This document shows, one piece after another, positions 12,554 through 25,600 of a DNA stretch of 64,000 bases. Each line of letters opens with the position of its first letter. Position 1 is the stretch's first letter. The stretch is from positions 1,240,001 to 1,304,000 of the forward strand of contig NC_060018.1 of assembly GCF_021134715.1 (NCBI RefSeq), in the 5' to 3' direction. A program made the translations under genes and the position numbers. This stretch comes from Daphnia pulex (Eukaryota; Arthropoda; Branchiopoda; Diplostraca; Daphniidae). Under the pieces are notes generated by a model. It was not told the origin of the DNA and searched no databases. It saw only the letters and a list, made by a program, of their open reading frames with translations.

Positions 12554-13740
12554 ATTAATGATGGGATAAAAAAAGCTTTGTTACATAAAACACATATTTT
12601 TGACGGTTGTAAAGTACGAAATTTGGTTTTTTAGTCGCCGTATTCGAGAATATAAACATGTCACCAGGGCCAGTGCCATCATTCCTGATGAGCCAAAAAT
12701 CCAATAGATCATTTCGACAGTGTCCATTGAGCGGCGATAAAACATTTGTAATCTTCATCTTGATTGTATTTATAGCCAGAACTTCTGTATGTATTATATA
12801 GTCTCTTGTACGCCTCGTCCAATGCAGTAGTAGATACTTTAATATACTGTATATAGAGGAAGATATACTGTGTATAAGCGGATAGGAGTAGTGCTGCTAG
12901 GTAGTTAGTAGCCGTAGTGGACTAGCTGACTTGGAAATAGTTATGATAGTCTTACATCATCATGAAAGAGAGAGAAATGAAGGGTCCACTACATCTTTTG
13001 ATGATGATGATAAGAGAGGAGAAGAAGAAGAGGCCAGTCGGAGGTGGTGTATGGCAGTGTAGGAGGGGGGGGGGATGAGCTAGGGTCCAGGAGCCAGCAC
13101 TGCTGGCATTAACGGGGCCTAATCCAATCAACCGTGTACGGCTCTCTTTCTTTATTCTTATGCGATATATACCAACTGTATAATACTAAGAGCGCTGGAT
13201 TTACGAGTCGCAGCCGTCAGTCGGGAAGATCCGCCATCGCCAGTCAATCAATATAAAAACACGTCGTCTATATATAGTAAATTTACGGTGCAGTCTAGAC
13301 GGAATAAGAGGTTCCCATAATTTTCAATTTATCGTCATTTTTATTAATATCTATTAGGTATAAGACGATAACGGCTGATTCCACTACTTGGAGTATCTCC
13401 ATTACGTAGTGCATAGATAACTCAACTACGCAAATAATTTCAAATTGATGGCTTCATTATTCATTCGAGTTCTTCTCCCATTGATTACCTCATTGTACAC
13501 AATGTTGTTGATTATAGTCGATTTGACTAAATAATCACAATTCACCATTGAAATGTATTTCTCTTCGTTGTGGATATACAGTGGAACATACAGAGAATAA
13601 TGAGAGAAAAAGGAATAATGTCTGCACTAAACTATTGAACACATTAGAGTAGCACAGATTCAACAAATGATGGATGAAACGTGTTCTGTCACATTCATTT
13701 TATATAATGGAAATTTAATTCATAATAATAAAAAAATACA
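12554..13740. other. Intergenic between convergent fibulin and SHOX-like genes
   Basis: No coding exon seen. It is AT-rich with a G run near 13063-13073. TTTATT at 13340-13345 and 13151-13156 (AATAAA on the minus strand) may serve the SHOX-like 3' end. Confidence 0.5.
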
Positions 13741-15306
13741 TTACGAAAGAGAACTATTTGGAGATGGATTGTCGTCACCGTTATTGTTGTTGTTGCCGGA
13801 TGAGGAGACATCGACGAGTTCCTCTGCGTGACGTTTGGCTTTGAGACGGAGATCGGCGATGGAATTGTACGGGTCCCGGTGTTGAACGGACGGGACTGTC
13901 GTCAGGTCCATGGCAACCGTCGCCGAAGCTGCTGAGTTACTAACAAAACCGTAACCGGCGGCGGCAGCGGCAGCCGCTGCTGCGTTCATCCAGCTGATGG
14001 TCCACGGATGAGGTGGAGGAGGATATCCGGCCAGCGAAGCGGCCAGCGAAGCCGGATGGAGGAAGAACGAGGCCAGCGAAGAAGTCGGCGTCGAACTGAC
14101 CAAAGTCTCTGGCGGAATCATCGTCACAGGTGGAGCAATAAGAGACGCAGTCGGAGGACTCAGAGATGGAACCGATCCGCATTCCGGTATCGATTTGGCG
14201 TTGACATTATTCAACGACGACACGTACTATTTCAATGAATTGCAATAATATGTTCAATTTGATCAGCGAATCAAAGTTCAAATTCAAATTTTACCTGTTG
14301 TGCCGCCAAAAGAGTACTGGCATCCATCAAACGCGGGAATGGATGTAATGGCAAAGGCGGAATCGCCAATCCTCGACTTCGTTCGCTAATCGCCGGAGAG
14401 GAAGTCGTTGCGGCTGTCGTTGTTGTTGGAGAGGACATCAAGTAAGGTGTCGCCGGTTTAGTGTTGGCCATTCCGTGATGGAGATGGTGGTGATGATGTG
14501 ATGACGTAACGGTCGTAGTGGTCGTTACCGGCTGTTGGGTCACGCTAGTGCAGTTACTACCAACGGATAATCGTGGATGGTGGATGCCCATAGAGTTCTC
14601 GTTCATCACGTGATGTAAAAGAGTGTGGTGGTGGTGGTGAGAGACACTCGAGGCTGAAGTTCGTTCACCAAACGAACGATGAGCTCCAATGGATCGTCCA
14701 ATCGGGTCGAACGACAGGATGGATGTGTCGTGTTTACTGTGGCCCTGGCTCTCGTGCTTCCGGCATTTAGCTCGTCGATTCTGGAACCAAACCTGTTTGT
14801 GTTAATGGAATTGAATTTAACAATTTTGTCATCAATGAAATTTCACGTGAGAAACTGACCTGAACGCGAGCCTCGCTAAGTCCCAGCCGTTGACTAAGTT
14901 CTTCGCGCATGTAAGCGTCCGGATAGTGGGTCTCTTCAAAAAGGCGTTCCAGCTCGGCCAGCTGTTCCAGGGTGAAGTTGGTTCGACTCCTCCTCGGCTT
15001 GATTTTCCCCGACTGCAGATCGCGATTCTGGGCGTCGGCCGACGGAGATCCCGGTGGAGATTGCGGACACTGGAGCTTGTTGTTCTCCTCCGCCAGCAGC
15101 AGCTCCTGGTTCCCGCACGAAGACGGATCACTCTTGAAAATCAGGGCCGCCGGCAACTGCCGGAACGACGGCCGACGACTGGACAAATCTTCCAGTTCTT
15201 CTTCTTCTTCTTCCTTGTCGTGGGCCGTGCTGTCGGCCGGATAGCCCGTCTTGTTGACGGACAAACAGTCTTGACTTTCTTTATTATTCAACAGCAAAAC
15301 TGCCAT
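13741..15306 (-). CDS. SHOX: SHOX-class paired-like homeobox transcription factor
   Basis: Three exons (15306-14860, 14792-14295, 14226-13741), all joined in phase 0, give 476 residues. The homeodomain lies at about residues 104-163: it opens [19 protein letters not shown] and continues after the intron with [14 protein letters not shown], including Gln at homeodomain position 50 and the Asn-51 DNA contact. The first intron falls between homeodomain residues 46 and 47, the usual paired-class site. An OAR motif ([17 protein letters not shown]) sits at about 436-452. These two features together match the SHOX family of nuclear regulators. The N-terminus has an acidic Glu run; later parts have His-rich and Thr-rich stretches and an Ala run around 13965-13985. 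The start used is the first ATG ([10 protein letters not shown]). Upstream noncoding exons could exist but were not identified. Confidence 0.93.
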
Positions 15307-18300
15307 TTAAAAGCGACGTCGGTCTAAACTTTGCGAAAGATGTTTTCACTCGGTTAGAGGCCACTTGAGCGATGGACGATCCTTCCGGGTTGTCGTCTGG
15401 ATGGACAATAATAACAGGAAAAAGAAGTCGCCCGAGTATTAAATGCGGCGGCAAATGGGTGGTTTGGTCCGATGCTGCTGGGCGTCCTGCGCAGGATCGC
15501 TCCTTTCCAATTGGACGGCGGATCCAGCCAATGACGGAATTTCGGCTCGACAGATCCTAAATGTATATACTGTATTATAAAAGAATCGCGATGGGGCCAT
15601 TACACACTCTTCTTCTTCTTCTATATATTTTTTTGTTTTGTTTCCGGTGCGTTAAATCTTTGTTTTGATTCAATTACACACAAACACACACATGGATATC
15701 CAGGGTGAATTTCCTGTTAAATGTCCAGCAGCTAGATTGTTCCCGTTCCCAATCCCATTCTTATTTGTGTATTTATGCACGTAAATGTCAGGCGGGTCCT
15801 ATAAGAGAGAGAATTCACGGGGAGGGGTCCAAGGAGAAGAATTAATCGAATTATGTCTTTAGAGCGACTGATGCCGGACTCCCCCTCCACCCCACCAGTC
15901 GGAAACCGCAAGAGCGGCAGCAACAACAACAATTGTGTTTTTAGATAATAATGACGATGGTTTATCGTCACATCTTGGAATAAAAAGAGCAAAAGTGTCG
16001 CCCGCTCCCCCCCTCTCTCTAGATACGTCTATAACTTGCCTCTTTGACTCCTGCTGTGTGTGACCCGTGCCCATTGCTGTTGTAACACGAACTAATGACC
16101 GGATCCATCAACGTCAGTTGTGTTCCTCTCTGCCATGCCTTACACAATGCCTTTGATGCCGCCAAGTGAACGGAAATCCTTAAAGATACTGGATGTACTG
16201 TACGCAAAAACACGTAACTTTCAAGCTCGAGTCAACGGCAGATCGCCATCGACACTCACGTAATCATTCTCTCCGGTTGTCTCATTTCTAATTGAATCGA
16301 GGGAGAAGTCGGATACGGCCGGATGAGATTCAAGTTAATCCGGCGATATTATCGTTCAAAGTAAATATCCGTAATAAATCGGAGCCCAAAACGATATGAT
16401 AATTCAGTCCATTTTGGCAAGAGTTCCAGAAACGATTCGAAAGATCAAACATCGTCATTGTTCTCGGATGGGCCTTCCAGTTATTATTACAATATCAAAG
16501 CCTGTAGCAAGTTGATGGCAGCAAAGTCGAGAAAATGGAATCGTTTTTGAACGACTTCCAGGAGCGATGACGGCCTGATAAACTTGTGTTCTACTGTAGA
16601 GACAGAAAACAGAGAGCTCCTCGACATACAAATCTCAAAATCTAAAGGAATAATCTAACTCGAGGCTTATTGCAAGAGGGGAAAAAAGTTCAATTCAATT
16701 AGTCGTCTTCTTTTTCAAATGGCGATGATTCGTTCACTGGTGGATCATTTGAATGCGAATGGCAGAGGATCAAATGGATGGCGAAATCTGAAAAACAAAA
16801 AGCTTCTTTGACTCGTTTCTTTCCTATCTAGCTCTTTCTTTAGAAACAAAACTTATAAAAAATGCTGCACCGTACTGGTGTGTGTGTATATCAATCCACC
16901 CCATGTACACTCCCATCACCAACCCCTCCTGGCTCAATCTCGGTAATTGGAAAGTGATGCGGCTCCTTTTATACGTCCCATTTCTACTGTCAAGTCTCCT
17001 ACTACTACTATACCATCCTGCTGCTGACTGCCGCTATAGAGTTCTGCTCTGTTCTACACTACTACTAGCAGCATACAACCCTTCAAATTAATGAAGCGTG
17101 TAGTTGAGATACTATTGCGACCCTCCTCTCTGTCGTATCACGAGAGAAGAAAAAAAGGGATACAACCCAAGAAGGGGGCAGGAAAAAAACGAATAAGAAA
17201 TAAAAAGGCCAGGCGGTCTGTCTCTATCTTGCAAACAGCCATCGAAAGAATATATATAACTATCTAAGAAAGAGGTGGCGAGAGCCTGACAAATCGAGTC
17301 TCTCCATCGGGACAAGCCAAAAGCGGCGTGGCGCGACAATTGCCCCACGCATTCACTCGACAACTCTGAGACTATAATCGCCACTTAATAAAATGAGTTT
17401 TGGGACCCCCTTTACTTCTATTCACTTTCTTTCTTTTTTTTTCTCTCTTCAAAGCTATTATATAATAACAGAGCAAATCCCCCCCCCCCTCTTCCTTGTA
17501 ACACACATCCACCAGGACGATCAAGTACATACACCGCCGGTGTATCTCTAAACGATATCCAGCGGGATAATAAGATAAACTCGGAAATTCATTTTTTTTT
17601 TCATTAAATTTTGAGTGTAAAATGTTTTTGTTTCGGGGGGTTCACTTGCGAAAATCACGATGCGACTATAGCGGGATTGGTATTTTTATTTTTATCACTC
17701 CGTCAACCGTGTTCCTAGATTTATAGCGAATCCCTTTTCATTCGCCTTGAATGCAATAATTGATGGCTTCGTTAGTTTTATTATCCTCAATTGTTGTTCG
17801 TCGTACACGGACATAATATACGGGCATCGTTCATCATCGGCACCCGCGTTATTTTTTGTCTGTTTTCAAAGTCTTCTTAGCTGTAATCAATCTAAGAGCG
17901 TTAAATGCGGTAAAGCGCAACTCATTGCCATGAGCCGCGAATAAAACAGGCGCCTAGCTTCTTCGTCCCCCTCTTTGTAAATTGATGAACTACTGGGCGC
18001 ATAATGTAGACGATTGCCTCGGCTAACTCTAAATTTGCTCTAAATTGGATAAATAGACGGACTTATTGTAGACTTACCTACATGTAATATGTATACTGCG
18101 GGAATAATTACTCGCCCACTGGTATAAACGAATCCACGTTGACTGATGAACTGGGAAATTCTGAAAACAGACGAACCACCACCTTCGAAATTGGCCAAGT
18201 TTTTCTCTTGAAGAAAACGAATCCTACTGATTGAACGATGCATTTAATACAAGTATTCTCTTTTCAATAAATTATCCAAAAATTATTCCTTACATTTTTG

Positions 18301-21300
18301 TGGAGGGGAAGAATAAAAACCAAACGGTTTGAAGAGAATCGAATGAGGCAAGCCCAGGTCAAATGGAGCGGCAGTCATCATATGATGGCCGACAGTATAT
18401 ACAAGAAGAAGATGCGAGGAATAAATTGCGCATAGATCAAAAGAAGGACGGGGGGGGGGAGAGGGTAGAAATATGTTTTCCCTTTTGCTGGCATATTTTA
18501 CAAGCGAGCGATACGATTCCATCTGGCCATACATTACCAGTCGATCGATAGTCTCTCCTCCAGTTGCTACACAGGGAAGAGGAAAGAGACGACTGACTTA
18601 TGACAGTGTCGTTCTAATGACTCGAGAGGAGGAAAAAATAAAAATGATAAGAAAAAAGGAGGAGGGGGGAGCGGGAGTAGATTAGCAGTCATCATCATCC
18701 GCCTTTCCCACTGAGACGACGACGACAGTCGCAACTAGGAAAAACAAGGCGGTTGGCAATGATGATCTTCTCCGACTGGTGGGCGACGACCGTGTCGCAA
18801 ACAAATGTCGCCGTCGGCCGACAAACGATCAGTTTGTGTTTGTCGCCCGCAAACCCACCGACGTCTTCCCCTCCCAAAAAAGAAACCGCTACTGCAATTA
18901 TTATTATATCTACATCGCCGTCCCCACCCTTTTTAATGTTCATCATCATTCCACCCCTTTCGGCTCCCCGCACTGATGATAGATGCTCAATCGAGATTGA
19001 ATTACGATCGTCAGCGTACACCAAACTGCCCTATATTGCGCCCCTCCTAGCAACAATGTCGCGATAAATGTAATTCAATTTCCCCCGTTTTTTTTCGAAA
19101 AAATCTATTCGCCATTTCTTTTTCGTTTTTTGGAGCGACAAAAAAAAACAATCTTGTATTTTTGTTCATATCAATCGATTACAAAATAGTTATGCACACC
19201 TCATCAGTAGATTCTTCTGTCTTCTTCTGTGTATCTTGTAGTTGATAGTAGTTGGTCTTTTTTCATCTTCGACTACCCCCAGCATTTCGAGTGAGTCACA
19301 CAGCCGCCATGATCGTAAAAAGATGACACGATTATAAAATCATTATCATCATCGGATAAAAGGAATCAAAAAAAAATTTTTAAAGAAGAAAAGTTGAGGG
19401 GGAATCGACCCCGGAGTTTGAAATTAAAAAATAAAACGAACGATTTTGGACATTCATGAATGGTCGAAACAAACGGCGATCAGGACATCATTAAAAAGTG
19501 TTTTTGCGAGAGTGTTTCTCTTTTGTCTGCTGCAGCTGCGGTGTGTGTGTGCTGGAAACGGCGTGAAATAGTAGTGAGGAGAGGGGATAAACAGACACAC
19601 GACACACATACGGAACAATTTTCGCTTTGTGGTTGTTGCTGAAAAGAAATAAATAAATTGCAAAAATGCACGGCGACGACTTTTTTGTTTTTAGCGGCGG
19701 ATATGGTGAATACTAATGAATGAATAAAATTATGTTGCGGCAAAAAGAACAACTGGTGGGTTGTGAGTTGCTTCTCAAGGCACATCAGGGGAGTGGGGGG
19801 GAGGGAAATTATAGGAAGAAGTGAGTCGAAAAATTTAGTTTTCCTTACAAAAATGTGTTTTTAAGCTTGTTCACGCAGACGGGAAAAAACCTTGTTTGCG
19901 ATTCCTGGATTTGGTGCAAGTCCTCCCGCACGAGCCCACGTACAGTATACACAACCACACACACACACATAGAGGCGGAAGAATAAAAAGGCAAATGAAA
20001 ATTTTTAAAAACTGACACATAAAAATGAAGAATATCGAAGAGGTGGCCGACGATGTCAAGATAATTTTTTAAAAAGAGGATTAGAAAAAAAAAGACCATA
20101 AAAATGGGATCGAAAAGAAGAGTAATCAAAATATAACTTAAAAGGTTAAAAAGAATAATTCGAGAGTAGAAAAAAAAGTTACCAGTAAAAAATAATTATT
20201 CAGCCTGCGCCATTTCTGAATGGATGAGGACAACGAAACAAAATATGCACTAAAAATCTGTGCCGTGACCTCCTTCCCTCTCACTGTCTACCATTTAAAA
20301 AATAGTGTACTTGGTAGTAGAACAGGTAGAAAAATGACAACCGGCGCAAATAGAGAAAAAAAAATGAATTGAGGTGGGCTAGGGGAATATAAATCGTTTC
20401 GAATGACACAATACACACCCCCTATCCGCTCTAATACTTGGGAACGACGTGAAAGCACAAACAGCGTCGAGACTCGTTTTTCTTTTGTTTCAAAATTGTA
20501 TACGACTTATTATCTCTTCAACAAACGGAATCCCCCCACCTATCAAATAAAACGATTCCATAAAAAAAACACAAGGCCCTTGTCAAATTAAATTTCAAAA
20601 AAAGCTGCACACACATAAAAATTCCGATGAGATTCACTCGATGAAAATCGTTTTCGATTCCCATCGATAAAGTGATTTTGTTCGTGATGATTATGATTCG
20701 TTTCGTAATTGTTCCTTCTCTGTGGGTGTGTGATTTAAAAAGACAAGCCAATTGAAATAAGCGAAGAGTAATAATAAAAAAGACTAAAATCAATTATGTG
20801 TGGAATGGTCCGAGGAGAGAAGCCCCTCCCCTCCCACTCTGGCCCCTCAAATACAAAAAAAAAAAAACAGAATAGTAGTGAAGGTAGTGGGAGAGGATGT
20901 GACCACAGAGAAGACGGATGAAGACAGGACGATCACCTAAAGAGATGGTGTGTAAAAAAAAATTAAGCCCTCCCTGAAAAATAAAATCAAAAGTTAAAAT
21001 TAAATAAAAAAATAAATCAAGAGAAGAAGATAGCGAGAAGAAGAAGATGTAATAGATAGAAAAAAAAATCAGAACACATACAAGACAACCCCCAACACAT
21101 ATTAAGCTAATTCGCAAGCAAAAGTGAGGGAAATGTTTGATATAGAAAGAGGGTGGGAAAATAAGTTGGAGACAAAGAGTAGAGAGTAGAGAGAGAGAGA
21201 AAGAGTAGATAGAGACGAGAAAATTGCAGATGTGCTTTTCCAAAGGTCGATCCAGAAAATACAAAAGAAAAAGTCTGGAAGAGTGAGAATGAGAGTGAAA

Positions 21301-22647
21301 AAAAAAATAAAAAAAAAAAATGAAGCCACACACACGCACACACTTTCCAAACGATATGATGTTGCGAAACAAATCGATAATTAAATTCCCTCCCCCACTC
21401 GTGTGTGTTAAACAATAAGATACCTAGAATTCCCCCGCCCAATGAATTAAACCTCGCCCGGTGATTTAAATGTGGGGCAAAAAATATTCTGTTTCTTTTC
21501 TGTAACCTCCATAAAAATCAAACAAAACAAGGAGGCGCACTAAGAGAGAAAGAGAGATGTACAAAGTCACTTGCAAAAATAGATCTTAAATTCCCTTATT
21601 TTTTTCTGATTTTCTTTTTTTTTAATGTTTCTTCAAATTCATATGTTTTTCTTTTATGTGTGTAGTAGTAGGGACGGGGTAGTATATGGTGGGTATAGGA
21701 GTGTAGTTGAGAGGTCTGCCTTTCGTACCGACACACAAAACACATTTTCTGGGGCTGGGGGGGGGGGCGACAATATTCTAAATTCTAAATCAGATGTATC
21801 TATCTGCTCTCGCACAGCCAATATTATACCAACGTAAGCGAAAATAATAGGGGAAAGGGTGGGGGGTAGTCAGGTGTAGTGGTAAGGGGATGTGTGTGTA
21901 AAGGGTTGTCCACAGTTTTGTTGTTGTGATTTGTTCGTTTTTACTTGTCGAGTATGTCGGAAGTGAAGAAAAAAAAAAACATTTTCGGGGGAGAATTCCA
22001 CACAATTAAATGACAAAAAAAAAAGTTTCTCCTCCTTGAGCCCCCAATTAACACACACACACACACACTCAGACACACACAAAGGTGTACGGGGTGCACA
22101 CGAGTGGACACGAGAGGCGATTGTGGCGTGACATCGAAATGGAACCAAAACAAAATCAAACCACTAAAAAAAAGTGACGGGAGGAAGAACAGAGAAAGAG
22201 CGGCGATAGAAGAAGTGGTGGTTGTGGTAGTTTTCTTGTTGTCATCGTAGTCTTTTGTGCGATCGAGGCTCAGCCTCAAAGCAGCAAATCGTATCTTTAT
22301 GTACGAACTTTTTCCCCTTTTAAGAAGGAGATTAAAGGAAGGACTAAATCTAATGGTAGAAATGTTTTTCAATATTTTGTTGGTTCTAAATATAAAGGAA
22401 GAGACAGGTTGGGGGGGACTTGTGCAACGCGCTTCAGAGACTTCCGGCAGGGCGCATTTTTGAACACTTTCTCTCTCAACGACACACACACACACACACA
22501 CACACGATAAAAAAAAATAATTATTATATCGAAGGGATCTTATTTAAATCCAGATGCGCGTGTTTTTTTTTTGTTTGTTCGATTTCTCGGGACATTTTTG
22601 TGTACGTGTGCTTTTGTTGATGTTGGTTGATTTTTTAAATGTTTTGT
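15307..22647. other. Gene-poor, low-complexity interval between SHOX-like and PTB genes
   Basis: No supported coding exon in 7.3 kb. Open frames here come from simple sequence. The left part is probably the SHOX-like promoter and upstream regulatory DNA. The right part probably includes the PTB 3' UTR, whose end I could not fix (an ATTAAA candidate on the minus strand lies near 21622-21627). Notable tracts are C runs at about 17479-17488, a strongly purine-rich plus strand at about 20830-21330, a G run at about 21757-21767, and CA repeats at about 22050-22080 and 22480-22505. Confidence 0.55.
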
Positions 22648-25600
22648 TTAAATGGTCGACTTGGAGAAGGAGACTCGCAAGTGGCTCGAGTCGCTGAGCT
22701 GATAGTTGTGCATTTTCTAATTAAAACAAATCAAATGTCGTGTGAGCTATGGTGAATTTGTGGTAGGTAATCAAAATCGAGGACTTACAATAAGAGCAGC
22801 AACGGCTTCTTCGACGCTACCAAGTTGAATCAACGCCATCTTCCGGTCCTTACTACTCGCAAACAATTGGAAAACGTTAGAATAAAAATGATTTGTTTCA
22901 TCAATCCTATGGGGATTAAAACTTACGGGAAGAATTTAAAGGCCTGTGGGGCAAAGTTAGCCGCGGTGAAGGCATTTTTAATCTCCTCCTCAGTGACATT
23001 CGGCCTATAAATCAAAAGATAAAATTTATATCCAAACTGCCAGGATAAAAGACAAGAATGAATTATCCGAAAAAAGCGAAACTTGACTTACGGAATATTC
23101 GACAGATGGAGAGTAGATGAAGGGGGGTAGATATTCTGATAATTCTTGCTGCCGGGCTTCTTGAAGCGATGAAGAGCCGAGTTGATAAAGTCCTTGGTCA
23201 GACCGGCATCCGGTTGTCCTTCTTTGGGCATCTGGACGCCCTGGTGCTTAGACGGCATAGCTCGCAACTGTTTGCCGTAAAGTTTCAACTTGTCCAGGTG
23301 AGTCATCGCTGTGAAAGGAAAAGGGAAAGGAAAAAAAAAGTTATTCAATGTCTCGTGACATCAGAGACTATAATTTTAAAATTACCAAGTTGGGCTTGAT
23401 GCGGTTCGGCCATTTGAATAAGGGCCGTATCCTTTTTGTTGAACAGGATCTTCACCCGGTGGACATCACCGTAAACACCTGTCGTCAGAAAAAGAAAAAA
23501 AAAATACAGAAAAAGAGAAATTAGAACCAGACGATCTTAAAATAATACAAAAACATCGTCGTCATCTATCGTCTTCACCTGGCGCACTCAACTTCTTATC
23601 CATAGGTTGAAAATTGATATTAAATGAATAAATAAAATAAAAAATAGTGACGGTGCGAACGCGAGAGAGAAAAGAGATTCAACGACAAACACAAAACATA
23701 AAAAGAGAAATTGAAAATGAGATTTGTCAAATAGAAAAATAAAAAAAAATATGAATAAGAAACTGGTAGACATACCGAAGAGAGTGAAGAGAGCATCAGG
23801 CGTGACCATCTGCGAGTGTTGGAGAATATTGACGGGATTATATATGAATTTGAAGAGGGTTTGTGGAATTCAATTGTTTGTTTTTCCAATAGAAGGGAAA
23901 AGAATAATAAAAAAATAATAAATAAGAATGGCGTTGACCAAGTAGTGGGTGGTGTGTAGTGATTAGTGGATGAAAAAATAATAATAATAATAATAAAAAG
24001 TGGGAAAAGGGGAACCAGATTTTTTTTTTATGATGATAAGGGTTAAAACAGAAGGGTAAACGAATAAAAATAAATTGAATTTGACGTGATCAGCGGCAAC
24101 AGGCGGGACACGGAAGACAGCAACAGCGGCAGCAACAGCATCAGAGCGGAGGACCAGCGCAAGAGGAGGTAGTGTGAAGAGTAGAATTGTGTTTTTGTGT
24201 GTGTACAGTGTACGAATATACCACAAAGAGCAGAGAAAAAAATAAAAAAAGCACAAAATAAATAAATGGGAAAAAGTAAAAAACAAAAACAAATACTATT
24301 TTTTTAATTTTTTTCCAAGATGGAAAAAAAAGTTTTGGGAAGTTGAATAGAAAAGTTAAAAATATTTGTCAATGGCCAGCCCACCATTAAAGTCGGATTT
24401 CAATTCCGTTCCATAGAAAATAAACAAAAAGGGATTTGAAGTGGGAAAAGACGGTCGACAAAAAGTTAGTAGAATGAAACGGAAAATTTAAAAATAAAAT
24501 TAAAAAAAAAAAAACTGAAAAATGATTTGGAAAATTTCGACGTTAAGGTATGGGGATGTCAACATTAAGGTCTAACAAAATCATATCAAAGAATTATACC
24601 TCCTCGTTGAGATTCGAGACGAGCAGGACGGCTCCAGACGAACATTGCTGGCCCGAAAGACGAAGAGCTGCTGGACCCAAAGCGGCCGAAGCCGAACCTC
24701 CAGGCAAACTGAAACCACCTACGAAAAACAATATCAAGATTAATTAACTACAACTTTTATCGATGGACAATATGTACGTACTTGGTAAGATGAAATCACC
24801 TCCGCCACCTGCCAAACAAGAAAAAAAGGTCAAATAAAAAAAAGCGATTAATTTTCCAGCTCAGTAATCGATTCAGTCGGAGAAGGAGTATAAGGGTAAC
24901 AATTTCAAAGTTTAAAATTTCAATTAAAAAAGTTGACGAATCACGAGTTAAGATTGATTACGATCGACAAGCAAGAGAGAAAAGGTAAGAAGTTGAGCAA
25001 TTAAGCTGGTTGATCCCCAAACCAAACAGAAAATTGAAGATTTGATTGTTAAACGTAAAAAAAAAAATGACTGGAAAAGCGAAACAGAAATGACAGTGAA
25101 GGCAAATAGCACCATTTGCTATCCGAATAATATTATCGGCTGATTAATGTAAAGAGGAAAAGCAAAAAACAAAACAAAACCCAATTGACTTTACAGTTCA
25201 TTTGATATGTTGATTCATGGGGGAAGGAGGTGTGTGTTTTTTTATTTGGATGCCTACCTCCGACCGATGCAGAGCCGTAAGCTGCGGTTAAGGGCGATGC
25301 GAGGCCATGCATGGCTTGGAAAGGGGAGGCCAGCACTCCGGCGCCACCTAACAGCGACCACGCACATTCATAATCTAAGTAAAATTCCACATACAACCAT
25401 GTGGGCTGGGTAGCAAGACCACAGCAAATACAAGTACATACTATCTACTACCAAAAAACTAACACAAGGAAATTATACCAAAATGAAATTTCAGGAAACC
25501 AAATCCGGAAAAACAAAATCTACCCATTCCCCACAAAAAATGAAAATATTTAAAAACCAACAAATCCCTCCATTAAACAGGAACCAAAAATGAAATCACT

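Noticed and set aside
20794..21442. Overlapping minus-strand frames rich in Phe, Ser and Leu
   Set aside because: They result from the purine-rich plus strand; there are no family signatures or coherent splice sites.
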